In this document: in pieces, positions 31,273-39,511 of the stretch
Layout of the letters: each line of letters opens with the position of its first letter
Numbering within the stretch: position 1 is the stretch's first letter
NCBI GenBank assembly: GCA_964450915.1
Contig: CAYVFG010000001.1
Coordinates: 62,001 to 126,000 of the forward strand
Reading direction: 5' to 3'
Source: HO2-45-11b sp964450915
GTDB taxonomy: Bacteria; Patescibacteriota; Andersenbacteria; UBA10190
Length of the DNA: 64,000 nucleotides
The notes under the pieces: model-generated
What the model was told of the DNA's origin: nothing
Database searches by the model: none
The model's input: only the letters and a program-made list of their open reading frames with translations
Position numbers and translations under genes: made by a program

Positions 31273-31301
31273 AGACTCGCACCGATGCGAGTCTTTTCTT
31301 T
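31273..31301 (+). terminator. Terminator on the plus strand
   Basis: AGACTCGCA, CCGA loop, TGCGAGTCT, TTTCTTTT. Confidence 0.85.
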
Positions 31302-31315
31302 TAAATACGTTTAGA

Positions 31316-31372
31316 CAAATACCAGAAACCTCAGAAACGTTTTGCTCCGAGTGGTGGTTGAAGTAAGAACTT
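31316..31372 (-). repeat. Intergenic element, copy D
   Basis: Plus strand CAAATACCAGAAACCTCAG, then AAACGTTTTGCTCCGAGTGG, TGGTTGAAGTAAGAACTT. It lies downstream of the DUF1653 gene. Unlike the other copies it has no recognisable minus-strand gene after it. Confidence 0.6.
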
Positions 31373-31399
31373 ATTATACCCATCACACTCAAAGGGTCG

Positions 31400-31681
31400 C
31401 TACATTGTGATTGTTGGATAAACGTGTGTAGGGTTTCTGTTTTCCTCTTCAACTTCGAGTAAACGAAATCGCGGATGCCCTTCTTCGTTTACTCCTGTAA
31501 AACGTTCAATTGTTGTTGTGTACAATTGTCCGTGATCGTAGAGTGCCCTATAAATCACGCAAAATTCATCACCGTCTTTATCGGTATTTTTTGCAATATC
31601 AACAACGATATATCGATTGCCGCGGTAGTGTTCATAGACACGATTACGCAATACGGTTGTTTCAAGTTTTTTGTTTTGCAT
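31400..31681 (-). CDS. DUF1653-domain protein
   Basis: 93 residues: VYEHYRGNRYIVVDIAKNTDKDGDEFCVIYRALYDHGQLYTTTIERFTG, the DUF1653 pattern (YxHYKGNxYxV...VYxxLY). Function unknown; related domains occur alone or fused to other small enzymes. It begins just downstream of element copy C and lacks a clear SD. Confidence 0.82.
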   Translation of the reverse strand: MQNKKLETTVLRNRVYEHYRGNRYIVVDIAKNTDKDGDEFCVIYRALYDHGQLYTTTIERFTGVNEEGHPRFRLLEVEEENRNPTHVYPTITM

Positions 31682-31706
31682 ATTTCAAGCTTAGCACCGT
31701 CATATA

Positions 31707-31765
31707 CAAACACCAGAAAGGTCAGAAATATCTTGCTCCCCACGGTAGAGGAAGTGAGAACCTGG
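31707..31765 (-). repeat. Intergenic element, copy C (long form)
   Basis: Plus strand CAAACACCAGAAAGGTCAG, AAATATCTTGCTCCCCACGG, TAGAGGAAGTGAGAACCTGG. It fills the space between the kinase stop (31767) and the DUF1653 start. A TTTCTG-16-TATATG promoter may be embedded in it. Best-preserved copy; used as reference. Confidence 0.65.
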
Positions 31766-31766
31766 T

Positions 31767-32270
31767 TTATTTATTCGCAGTCGCTACAAGAATTTGCTCC
31801 ACGATCTGTTCTAAGCTAAGATTTTCTGAAATTATCTCTTCTTTAACAAATCTAAGAAGATCATTGTCCTTGTACCACTTTCTCAATTCTTTCTCGCCAA
31901 ATTCATCTTTATTTGGCTTATATTGATGACGACGAATCGTTTCTTCTAGCGAGATATTGAAGTAAAAGAAATAATTATTAATAGGATGTTCAGTAATAAT
32001 TTCTTTGAACATCTCACTATAACGATCACTATCGAAAATACCTTCCATGATTACATGATAGGAATTATTCAAAAGAAAAAGAGTAGTTTTCTTTATCAGT
32101 TCAATATTCAGGCCATTGGGAATATCTTTTTCTTTTAACACAATACGTCGCCAATAATCTTGTTCAACAATAGCAGTTTGATCTTTTTGAGCATCGCGAA
32201 CAGCGCGAGCTGCAGAACTTTTCCCAGAACCAGAAGGTCCTCTCAAGACAATGAGATTCGTTTCGTGCAT
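31767..32270 (-). CDS. P-loop kinase-like protein
   Basis: 167 residues. Walker A LRGPSGSGKSS at residues 9-19, EQDYWRR after the first helix, VIMEGIFDS, and a lid helix SLEETIRRHQYK. Fits small zeta-toxin/shikimate-kinase-like P-loop kinases that phosphorylate small molecules; substrate unknown. No antitoxin partner is visible. TACAAT lies 7 nt before the ATG. Confidence 0.78.
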   Translation of the reverse strand: MHETNLIVLRGPSGSGKSSAARAVRDAQKDQTAIVEQDYWRRIVLKEKDIPNGLNIELIKKTTLFLLNNSYHVIMEGIFDSDRYSEMFKEIITEHPINNYFFYFNISLEETIRRHQYKPNKDEFGEKELRKWYKDNDLLRFVKEEIISENLSLEQIVEQILVATANK

Positions 32271-32319
32271 AGCAATAATTGTACTCTAGCTCATTATGTG
32301 TCAGCATCTTCCGTATTCA

Positions 32320-32348
32320 TTGACAAAATATTAAAAGTATATAATAAT
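32320..32348 (+). promoter_or_regulatory. Promoter of the two-gene unit at 32412
   Basis: TTGACA, 17-nt spacer, AATAAT (or TAATAA one base earlier). Confidence 0.5.
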
Positions 32349-32411
32349 CAAACGTTACAAAAATAAGTAACACATTCCCGCACACTTCCAATCTACGCGA
32401 AAGGCAATATC

Positions 32412-32819
32412 GTGACAGAAGACCAGATGAAAAGAAAAGTACGGGCAATCGACGTCATCAGCGCCCTCAAACTGCTTACGATGCTCCGAAATATTACAGA
32501 CAAAAAACCAAGAACAACCACCGTAAAACAAGACCTCCCGCAAACTGACGAAGAACGCACTCTGAGAAATCTTCTCGAAACCGCAACTGGGCAACGATCG
32601 CTCGTCATCGAGCTTTTATATAAAGCCCATATGGAACATGTGCTGTTTATGCTGTACGAAAATTCGGACGAAGTTCTCGAAACAATCACAATTCCGATAT
32701 GGACACTTGCAGCCGCAATGAATCCAGCCAATCTCGAAGATAGCGAATATTTTGTGAACATATGCGACGCATTCGCAAGCGGAAAAATTTCCCTCCCAAC
32801 AGAAGGAACTCCTCCATGA
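32412..32819 (+). CDS. Uncharacterised helical protein
   Basis: 135 residues, soluble, mostly alpha-helical: VRAIDVISALKLLTMLRNI, TLRNLLETATGQRSLVIELLYKAHMEHVLFML. No family recognised. GTG start supported by GAAAGG 7-8 nt upstream and a near-consensus promoter. It overlaps the next gene as ATGA. Confidence 0.6.
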   Translation: MTEDQMKRKVRAIDVISALKLLTMLRNITDKKPRTTTVKQDLPQTDEERTLRNLLETATGQRSLVIELLYKAHMEHVLFMLYENSDEVLETITIPIWTLAAAMNPANLEDSEYFVNICDAFASGKISLPTEGTPP

Positions 32820-33085
32820 GTGATCCGAACGGAAGCTTTATGGTTCTACAACCAGCCGACAGAGTTAGTCAGCCAAATGCGCTAATGATCACACTCGAAA
32901 GCCAAACATCGACACTCGCCGATCAAGTTATCCTGCGATATGTGGGACACTTGCCAGGCGTCGGACAAGCAGCCGGCGTATTACTTGAACTTTCTCTGGA
33001 AGGAAGAGGTAATCAGATTTTCCAGGGCCTTTTCAAAATAAGCCCGGATGATCTGAAAAAGCTCGCTCAGCTAACCCCTCCGTAA
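32816..33085 (+). CDS. Uncharacterised 89-residue protein
   Basis: Beta-rich small protein (LMITLESQTSTLADQVILRYVGHLPG, VLLELSLEGRGNQIFQGLFKISPDDLKKL). Its ATG overlaps the stop of the preceding gene (ATGA), with AAGGAA upstream, so the two products probably act together. Unknown function. Confidence 0.6.
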   Translation: MSDPNGSFMVLQPADRVSQPNALMITLESQTSTLADQVILRYVGHLPGVGQAAGVLLELSLEGRGNQIFQGLFKISPDDLKKLAQLTPP

Positions 33086-33112
33086 AATCGCACATTCACG
33101 TCGCATCAATCC

Positions 33113-33146
33113 CCGCACCGTTTCTATTAGAAACTGTGCGGTTTTT
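33113..33146 (+). terminator. Terminator of the 32412-33085 unit
   Basis: CCGCACCGTTTC, TATTA loop, GAAACTGTGCGG, TTTTT. Confidence 0.85.
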
Positions 33147-34005
33147 ATTTATTATTCTTTCTTTTTTGATATTCTTCTCTGAACCACGCTTGCTCATTTT
33201 CATCTCTCACGAAGGAATACTCATATGTTCTTCCGTTTAAATCCTCATACTCTCCAAATACTTTAAGACTATAGATTATACGACTTATTAATTCATTATT
33301 ATGACGCTCCTTCTTAGCACCATCCTCCGAACTATCATTACGATCACCAAGAAGATTATCCTCCTTAACCAATCCATAGACCAGAGAAGTGCCATCACCA
33401 CCCTTTCTTATAGTATTATGCCCCCTAACTACTATTGGCCTTCCGTTAACCTCGATAGTATAACTTACCTTTCTCATAAGCCCCTCGCCATCATTCCTGG
33501 CGACAAGGCATGAATCGACTATGTATCCTCGTCTCTGACTGCCTCCTTTAAGTGAACTGATCCAATGAAAACTTAAATAGGGCCTTAACCTTAATTCATT
33601 ATCTTTCCTTGCTTCCTCAGTCGCAAAATAAGTAATATCGCGCAACCTATATGTTTCAATCGTGTAAATTAACACTATCAATAAAGTGAAATATAATACT
33701 AAATCTTGCGATCCTTGGATGAAGCCCAGCCCAGAAAATGAAGGGATGAGCTTACTCCATTCGTTCCAGTAATCCAATAATCCATAAATTGCGAAAACAA
33801 ATATGGAAAAATAAAGCTGATAATTAAAGCCTACTTTATCGAGAAAATATTTTTTTACTCTAAGAACTTTAGTATCGCTTGGATTTCCAAAAATGTTGCT
33901 AATGTGGGAAAAATCGTCTAATCCTAAAAATAGCAGGATAAGTGGTGTGCTCACACCCGCAACTAGTAGTAATAACCCGTAAACCAACAGTCCTTCTAAA
34001 AGCAT
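33145..34005 (-). CDS. Uncharacterised membrane protein directly after tRNA-Asn
   Basis: 286 residues. Three membrane segments (about 4-25, 60-80, 97-118) then a soluble domain with RLRPYLSFHW and SCLVARNDGEGLMRKVSYTIEVNG, reminiscent of the beta-sandwich found in uncharacterised membrane proteins. The ATG is 2 nt after the tRNA 3' end; a longer frame would translate the tRNA itself and is rejected. AT-rich with codon use unlike the neighbouring gpmI. Possibly an insertion next to the tRNA. Confidence 0.6.
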   Translation of the reverse strand: MLLEGLLVYGLLLLVAGVSTPLILLFLGLDDFSHISNIFGNPSDTKVLRVKKYFLDKVGFNYQLYFSIFVFAIYGLLDYWNEWSKLIPSFSGLGFIQGSQDLVLYFTLLIVLIYTIETYRLRDITYFATEEARKDNELRLRPYLSFHWISSLKGGSQRRGYIVDSCLVARNDGEGLMRKVSYTIEVNGRPIVVRGHNTIRKGGDGTSLVYGLVKEDNLLGDRNDSSEDGAKKERHNNELISRIIYSLKVFGEYEDLNGRTYEYSFVRDENEQAWFREEYQKRKNNK

Positions 34006-34007
34006 TG

Positions 34008-34079
34008 CTCCCCGGGTAGGATTCGAACCTACGACCATCGCCTTAACAGGGCGTTGCTCTGCCGCTGAGCTACCAGGGA
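34008..34079 (-). tRNA. tRNA-Asn (GUU)
   Basis: 72-nt cloverleaf: acceptor TCCCTGG/CCGGGGA, D arm with AGCTCAGCGGCAGAGC, anticodon stem around CTGTTAA (anticodon GTT), T arm GTAGGTTCGAATCCTAC. The 3' CCA is not encoded. Confidence 0.96.
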
Positions 34080-34162
34080 ATATCGCGGATTTCTCCACGT
34101 ATTCATATAGTACGGAAAATGCTCTCTTTTGCAACCTTTAGCCCCGTGATAAGGTATAGGAC

Positions 34163-35761
34163 ATGGAACCCACCAAACGCCCCCGCCCGCTTGTCATGAT
34201 GTTATTAGACGGATATGGCATCAGCTTTATCAAGGAAGGAAATGCCATCATGGCTGCCAAAAAGCCGAATATTGACCGACTCATGAAGGAATACCCAATG
34301 GCCGTTATTGGGGCTGGAGGAGAAGAAGTGGGCCTGCCGTGGGGAGAAGTTGGTAATTCTGAAACGGGACATCAGAATATTGGGTCGGGCAGGGTCATGT
34401 ACCAATTCCTCCCTCGAATCGACCAGGCGATTACAGATAAAACATTTTTTACAAATCCTGAATTACTAGAAGCAATTGATCATGTAAAAAAGAATCCGAA
34501 TGCGGCACTGCACACCATGGGAATGCTTTCGAACGGCGGCGTACACAGCCATATCAATCATCAATTCGCATTGTTGCAAGCAGCAGCAGATGCGGGTATT
34601 GGAGATAGAACATACATCCACATTTTCCTAGACGGACGAGACTCTTCTCCAGATGACGCTGACGGATTTATCGGGCAATTAGAAGAAGTGATCAAAAAAA
34701 CAGGAGCCGGCAGAATTGAAACGATTATCGGACGATACTACTCCATGGACCGTGCCGGAAACTGGGATAGAACGCAGGTGGCCTACGATTTACTGGTACA
34801 TGCAAAAGGAGAGCATTTTCCAACATGGCAGGATGCAATGAAGTCCGCATTCAGCAGCAAAGATCGGCGTAATCTAGAAAGCGCTCCTGCAATGGTAGTA
34901 GATGGCGACTCTCCGGTGAGAACCATTCAAGACGGCGACTCGATTATTTTCTACAACTATCGATCAGACCGAGCACGCCAAATCTCTCGATCGCTGGCAG
35001 ATCCGGCATTTAAAAAATTCCCCGTCGAACCTTGGAAAGATGTATATGTGGCAACAATGGCTTCGTACGAGGAAGCGGTCAAAACGCATGTCATGTTCAA
35101 GGACGAGGAAATAAAATTACCGCTCGGAGAAATTTTTTCGAACAACGGACTCAAACAGCTCAGAATTGCGGAGAGCGAAAAATTTGCGCATGTTACCTAC
35201 TTCTTCAACGGCGGCAGAGAGACGCCATACCCAGGAGAAAACGATATTCAAATTCCATCGATTGCAACGAAGGACGTAAGCCTGCAGCCGGAAATGCGCG
35301 CAGCGGAAATCACTAACCAGGTAATTCAAGAAATACAAAACGATCAATATGATGTGATCGTGATGAACTATGCAAACCCGGACATGGTCGGCCATACCGG
35401 TAATTTTGATCCGACCGTAAAAGCAATTGAAGTAATCGACGAGCAGGTGGGTAAGGTTGTAGATGCAACACTTGCACATGGCGGAGCAGTGCTGCTCACA
35501 TGCGATCACGGAAACGCAGAAATCGTCATCAATCACTTAACGCACGAGCGCTCCACAGACCACACAAATAATCCGGTACCGATTATATATATTGCGCCCG
35601 ATAACAAACTTACCCCCCCGAAAGACGATGCAATCGTACAGCAAATACTGGCAACGCCAATCGGATTTTTGGCAGACGTAGCTCCAACTGCCTTGGAAAT
35701 TTTAGGACTAGAAAAGCCGCAAGAAATGACGGCCCAGAGCTTGCTTTCCAGCCTCTCCTAA
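34163..35761 (+). CDS. gpmI: 2,3-bisphosphoglycerate-independent phosphoglycerate mutase
   Basis: 532 residues; interconverts 3- and 2-phosphoglycerate using two Mn ions. LMMLLDGYG near the start binds metal, GNSETGHQNIGSGR holds the catalytic serine, VHSHINHQ and DGRDSSPDD line the substrate site, and MNYANPDMVGHTG and LLTCDHGNAE provide the remaining metal ligands. Length typical. Its TAA overlaps the rpoD TAG within CTAA (35758-35761). Confidence 0.97.
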   Translation: MEPTKRPRPLVMMLLDGYGISFIKEGNAIMAAKKPNIDRLMKEYPMAVIGAGGEEVGLPWGEVGNSETGHQNIGSGRVMYQFLPRIDQAITDKTFFTNPELLEAIDHVKKNPNAALHTMGMLSNGGVHSHINHQFALLQAAADAGIGDRTYIHIFLDGRDSSPDDADGFIGQLEEVIKKTGAGRIETIIGRYYSMDRAGNWDRTQVAYDLLVHAKGEHFPTWQDAMKSAFSSKDRRNLESAPAMVVDGDSPVRTIQDGDSIIFYNYRSDRARQISRSLADPAFKKFPVEPWKDVYVATMASYEEAVKTHVMFKDEEIKLPLGEIFSNNGLKQLRIAESEKFAHVTYFFNGGRETPYPGENDIQIPSIATKDVSLQPEMRAAEITNQVIQEIQNDQYDVIVMNYANPDMVGHTGNFDPTVKAIEVIDEQVGKVVDATLAHGGAVLLTCDHGNAEIVINHLTHERSTDHTNNPVPIIYIAPDNKLTPPKDDAIVQQILATPIGFLADVAPTALEILGLEKPQEMTAQSLLSSLS

Positions 35762-37068
35762 TAGTCTCTCAATTTTTTAACCTTGTGATGGTCTCGGATT
35801 TTTTCGAGCGCCTTGGCTTCGATCTGACGAATACGTTCACGCGTTACATCGAACTCTTTTCCGACTTCTTCCAATGTATGCGTTACGCCATCCATGAGTC
35901 CAAATCGCATTTCCAAAATCTTTTGTTCTCGCGGAGTTAAGTCGCCGAGAATTTCTGCGACGTGGCCTTCCAGCAAATCGCGGCCGGCTGCCTGTTGCGG
36001 CGTAATCGTTACCTCGTCTTCGATAAAGTCTTTGAGCGTTGAATCTTCTTCATCATCACCCACACTAGCATCAATAGAAACAGTTTCTTGAGAAATCTTC
36101 ATAATATGGCGTACCTTTTCAACGGGAAGGTCCATTTCTGCTGCAATTTCTTCCGGCAACGGGTCTCGACCCAAGTCTTGCAGAAGCCTGCGCTGAATCT
36201 GCGTAAATTTATTAATGGTTTCAACCATATGCACCGGAATACGGATTGTTCGGGACTGATCTGCAAGTGCGCGCGTAATGGCTTGGCGAATCCACCATGT
36301 TCCATACGTAGAGAATTTATACCCTTTTCTGTAATCAAATTTTTCAACTGCGCGGAACAACCCTAAATTCCCCTCCTGAATTAAATCAAGGAGTGAAAGA
36401 TTTTTTCTTCCCGTATATTTTTTCGCAATCGAAACAACCAAACGCAAATTTGCTTCAGCAAGCCGCTTTCGCGCTTCTTGATCGCCCTGCTCGATTCGCT
36501 TTGCAAGCTCCACTTCCTCGTCAGCGGAAAGAAGCGCTGCTTTTCCAATTTCTCGCAAATACATCTGCACGGAATCATCCGAAATATTGCTGATATCGAT
36601 AATAGAATCAGTGGATGGGGCTGCTTTTTCCTTCTTTACTTCCTTGCTCGCAAGAGCAGCGGGCAGTTCGTATCCGATCAAATTATCCTGAGGCTCCTCG
36701 ATCCTGATTCCTCGATTTTCCAATTCATCAAAGAGCTGCTCCAAGGCCTCAATGTGCTCTTCGACTTCTGGGATAGAATAGAGAATCTCTTCCTCGGTCA
36801 CAAATCCGGTTTGCACGCCTTTCTGCAATAACGCCTTGACCCTATCTGACGATATAACAGCTTCGATATCTTCCGTTGAAACTTTCCGTACCGGGCGCTT
36901 TGCTGCTTTTTTCACTGCCTTCTTTTTTGGAGCAGCTTTTTTATGAACAGCAGTTTTCTTTTTTGCATGCGTATGAGCAGCAGAAGACTTCCGTTGTGAT
37001 GCGGTTTTCTTACCTTTGCCGCGAACCTGTCGCGGAGCTGCTTTTTTTGTCGCTTTCGCCTTCGCCAT
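35758..37068 (-). CDS. rpoD: Primary sigma factor RpoD (sigma-70)
   Basis: 436 residues. Residues about 1-55 are Lys/Ala/Pro-rich, histone-tail-like. Then a sigma 1.1-like part, region 1.2 (DSVQMYLREIGKAALLSADEE), region 2 with LDLIQEGNLGLFRAVEKFDYRKGYKFSTYGTWWIRQAI for -10 recognition and melting, region 3, and region 4.2 VTRERIRQIEAKALEKIRD for the -35 box. This agrees with the TTGACA/TATAAT-type promoters in the window. Start at ATG 37068 (MAKAKATKK). It follows dnaG by 35 bases on the same strand, as in the classical macromolecular synthesis operon. Confidence 0.97.
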   Translation of the reverse strand: MAKAKATKKAAPRQVRGKGKKTASQRKSSAAHTHAKKKTAVHKKAAPKKKAVKKAAKRPVRKVSTEDIEAVISSDRVKALLQKGVQTGFVTEEEILYSIPEVEEHIEALEQLFDELENRGIRIEEPQDNLIGYELPAALASKEVKKEKAAPSTDSIIDISNISDDSVQMYLREIGKAALLSADEEVELAKRIEQGDQEARKRLAEANLRLVVSIAKKYTGRKNLSLLDLIQEGNLGLFRAVEKFDYRKGYKFSTYGTWWIRQAITRALADQSRTIRIPVHMVETINKFTQIQRRLLQDLGRDPLPEEIAAEMDLPVEKVRHIMKISQETVSIDASVGDDEEDSTLKDFIEDEVTITPQQAAGRDLLEGHVAEILGDLTPREQKILEMRFGLMDGVTHTLEEVGKEFDVTRERIRQIEAKALEKIRDHHKVKKLRDY

Positions 37069-37103
37069 GAAAAAATGATTACTCGTACAATAATAACACA
37101 AAA

Positions 37104-38851
37104 TTACTCCATCGCCGCAAGTTCGGAAGCTACGCCCTGAAATTGCTGGAGTGCATCTTCTGATACATCTTCTTGAAGTGACAATAAACGTTCTCTCAAA
37201 AATCTTTTTTGCAAAGACCGCATCAAGAAACGCGCTTCTTCATTCAGTGAAATATTTGATGTCGAGATAAGCTCTTGCGCTCGAGATTCTACCCCAATCA
37301 AGAACGAATGATACTCCTCCCCCATCATTGCAATAAGTTCACTGCTTGCGCGTTCATGAAAAGCTTGGTCTGCGTCATGAGATCGCTGTAACTCCTTATA
37401 TACTGTTTTACAGATTGGGTCAAGAAAGTACTCTTCCTTGATTCCGGCCATCAATTCCCCCCTCACGCCAGGGGCGCACAGCAATATGCCGATAATCCCC
37501 TGCTCTAATCGAGTATCCGGGCTGCTAAATGGGATATCAGGCTGTATAGGCTCTGCCGGAGCAGCTGTAACGGGCGCTGCAATCTCCTGCTGGGCCACCA
37601 AATCTGCTATTTTCAGCTCTGGAACTTTTAATAATTGCGCCACTTGCTCAATCATGGCGCCTTGCTCTATAGGGTTTTGAACAAGTCGCAATAATGGCAC
37701 GAGGGCAGTGAGCGCCTGTTCGCGTTGCTCGGCATTGCCGGCACCCAAGCGCTCAACCAACACTTCCATGAGCGGACGCGTTTGAGCAAATAATGTTGCA
37801 ACTTCTGCGGGATTATCTTTTGCAATATCCGCCGGATCAACGCCATCTGGAAATGTAATCGTCGACACGTGCATGCCGCCGGCCAGCGCTGCCTGAGTTG
37901 CGGAAATAGTTGCCTTCCATCCGGCAGCATCTCCATCAAACGCAGCAATCATCGTGTTGGTAAATCGTTTCATAAGCGCAACATGGTCTTCCGTCATTGC
38001 AGTTCCCGACGTTGCCACCACATTTTCAATGCCCGATTGCACCATCATGACTACGTCCATATATCCTTCCACCACAATGCATGGCATTTTGCGCAGCACT
38101 TTTTTAGCGCGCGATAAGTTGTACATCACTCTGCGCTTTTCATACAACGCAGTTTCCGGGGAATTCACATATTTTCCCTCATTCCCCGTTTCATGCCACG
38201 GTACAATTCTGCCTCCAAAAGCCACCGTGCGGCCCTGCATGTCATCGATCGGAAACATGATGCGTCCGCGGAATCGGTCGAACGGCTTATTCGCATCCCG
38301 CTGCCCCACAAGCCCGGCTTCGATCATTTCTTGTACCGTATATCCTTTTTTTATAAGCCATGCCTGCGCAACACCCCATGCATGCGGAGCATATCCGATA
38401 GAAAATATTTTCATCGTATCTTCCGTAACTCCTCTGTCTATCAAATACTGCTTTGCCTTGCTCCCCGCTTTTTGGTTCATTAAAATTTCGTGATAAAACA
38501 TGCGCGATGCATCGAGCACATCGAATAATCGCTGGCGATGATTTTCAACATTGGGTTTATAATCCGGAAGCTGTACGCCTGCTCGGTCTGCTAATAATTT
38601 TAACGCCCCCACAAAGTCCACTCCCTCTATTTTCTCTACAAACGTAAATACGTCTCCGCCTTCTCCGCATCCAAAACAANNNNNNNNNNCCAGCTCCCGC
38701 GGGCGGGAGTCACGATAAACGACGGACTTTTCTCCGTATGAAACGGGCACAAGCCTTTAAAACTGTTTCCAGCGCGCTTCAATTTCACATGCTCGCCAAT
38801 AATATCGGCTATATTAAGCCGTTCTTTAATTTGTTCGGTTTCCGCGCTCAT
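37104..38851 (-). CDS. dnaG: DNA primase (interrupted by a 10-N gap)
   Basis: About 579 residues once the gap is repaired. N-terminal CHC2 zinc finger CPFHTEKSPSF ... CFGCGEGGDVF, then the primase core with the Toprim motifs CIVVEGYMDV and MIAAFDGDAAGWKA, and a C-terminal helicase-binding region. The two halves lie in different frames only because the N run has an arbitrary length: with 10 N the span is 2 bases over a multiple of three, whereas 2 real missing bases would restore ...GSW-x-CFGCG. So this is a sequencing gap, not a pseudogene. Confidence 0.93.
38680..38689. other. Assembly gap (10 N) inside dnaG
   Basis: Falls between the first and second pair of zinc ligands. A GC-rich inverted repeat CTCCCGC-CC-GCGGGAG is next to it and may explain the sequencing failure. 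Confidence 0.98.
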
Positions 38852-38882
38852 GCATTAAGAATCACGCAGATTGAATAGTTAT

Positions 38883-39416
38883 TCAAGTGCTCTCTTTGCT
38901 ATACGATTCTACAAACGGCTTCGGGTCTTGCCACCACGAAAGTTTTGTTCTGCCTTCAAACGGGCGGAGCCAGCCTGGCAATACCATGTTCGACCATGGG
39001 CCGGTATACATCCCAAAGTGCAGATGCGCTAATTTCCAGAATCCGTTTTCCGGAGATGCGCCCGGAGCAACTTCGCCAACCTTGTCGCCCATGCGAACCT
39101 CAGCCCCGTCTTGTACGGCGAGATTATATAAATGGCCGTAGACAGAATAAAATAACGCCCCGGTATCTTTATGAGTATGCTCAATGATAACAATACCTCC
39201 CCAATTTTTTTTCTGCTCTGACCCGGGACGAATCTCTGCCCACACAACCCTGCCGTCGCCAGCGCACACAACTTCCGTACCAGGCTGAGCCAAAATATCA
39301 TCGCCCAAATGCCGAGCGATGAGTATCATGCGGCTGCGAATTCTCTGCCCGAACTTATATCCGGTAACGCTGTACGGAACAATAGGAAGCTTAAGCTGTG
39401 CTGTTTTTACGCCCAT
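38883..39416 (-). CDS. M23-family metallopeptidase (LytM-like)
   Basis: 177 residues. Zinc ligands ARHLGDD (HxxxD) and AHLHFGM (HxH) and the conserved RMGDKVGEV loop identify an M23 endopeptidase-type domain, which cleaves peptidoglycan cross-links. No signal peptide is visible, which is odd for a cell-wall enzyme. ATG 39416 lies within the end of a 34-residue membrane ORF, suggesting coupled translation. Fourth in the glgP-glgA-small ORF-M23 series. Confidence 0.85.
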   Translation of the reverse strand: MGVKTAQLKLPIVPYSVTGYKFGQRIRSRMILIARHLGDDILAQPGTEVVCAGDGRVVWAEIRPGSEQKKNWGGIVIIEHTHKDTGALFYSVYGHLYNLAVQDGAEVRMGDKVGEVAPGASPENGFWKLAHLHFGMYTGPWSNMVLPGWLRPFEGRTKLSWWQDPKPFVESYSKEST

Positions 39417-39511
39417 AGAAAAGATAAGATAACCAATACCACAATCAACAATACGGCAGCTATAGCCCACCCTACAATAGAACGTACCGCAGCATTAAAA
39501 TCATTCGGCAT
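39407..39511 (-). CDS. 34-residue membrane peptide between glgA and the M23 gene
   Basis: MPNDFNAAVRSIVGWAIAAV start followed by a strong single membrane helix. The ATG overlaps the last 11 bases of glgA and the stop overlaps the start of the M23 gene. The interlocked overlaps and the composition suggest a real gene; no SD is present. Confidence 0.5.
   Translation of the reverse strand: MPNDFNAAVRSIVGWAIAAVLLIVVLVILSFLWA

Noticed and set aside
31228..31452. 74-codon minus-strand frame
   Set aside because: It reads through element copy D and the plus-strand terminator stem and has no SD; composition is not protein-like.
31767..32270. Zeta toxin of a toxin-antitoxin pair
   Set aside because: Only the P-loop fold is similar; no small epsilon-like antitoxin gene precedes it and the upstream promoter is leaderless.
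33145..34079. Integrated mobile element at tRNA-Asn
   Set aside because: No integrase, no direct repeat of the tRNA 3' end seen nearby; a single membrane gene is not enough evidence. Kept only as an alternative explanation.
34006..34134. N-terminal extension of the membrane protein next to tRNA-Asn
   Set aside because: The extension would be a translation of the tRNA gene itself. The same applies to the VanZ extension at 53419-53571.
38690..38851. dnaG as a pseudogene or two genes
   Set aside because: All motifs are intact on both sides of the N run and the frame is restored by two bases, so it is an assembly gap.
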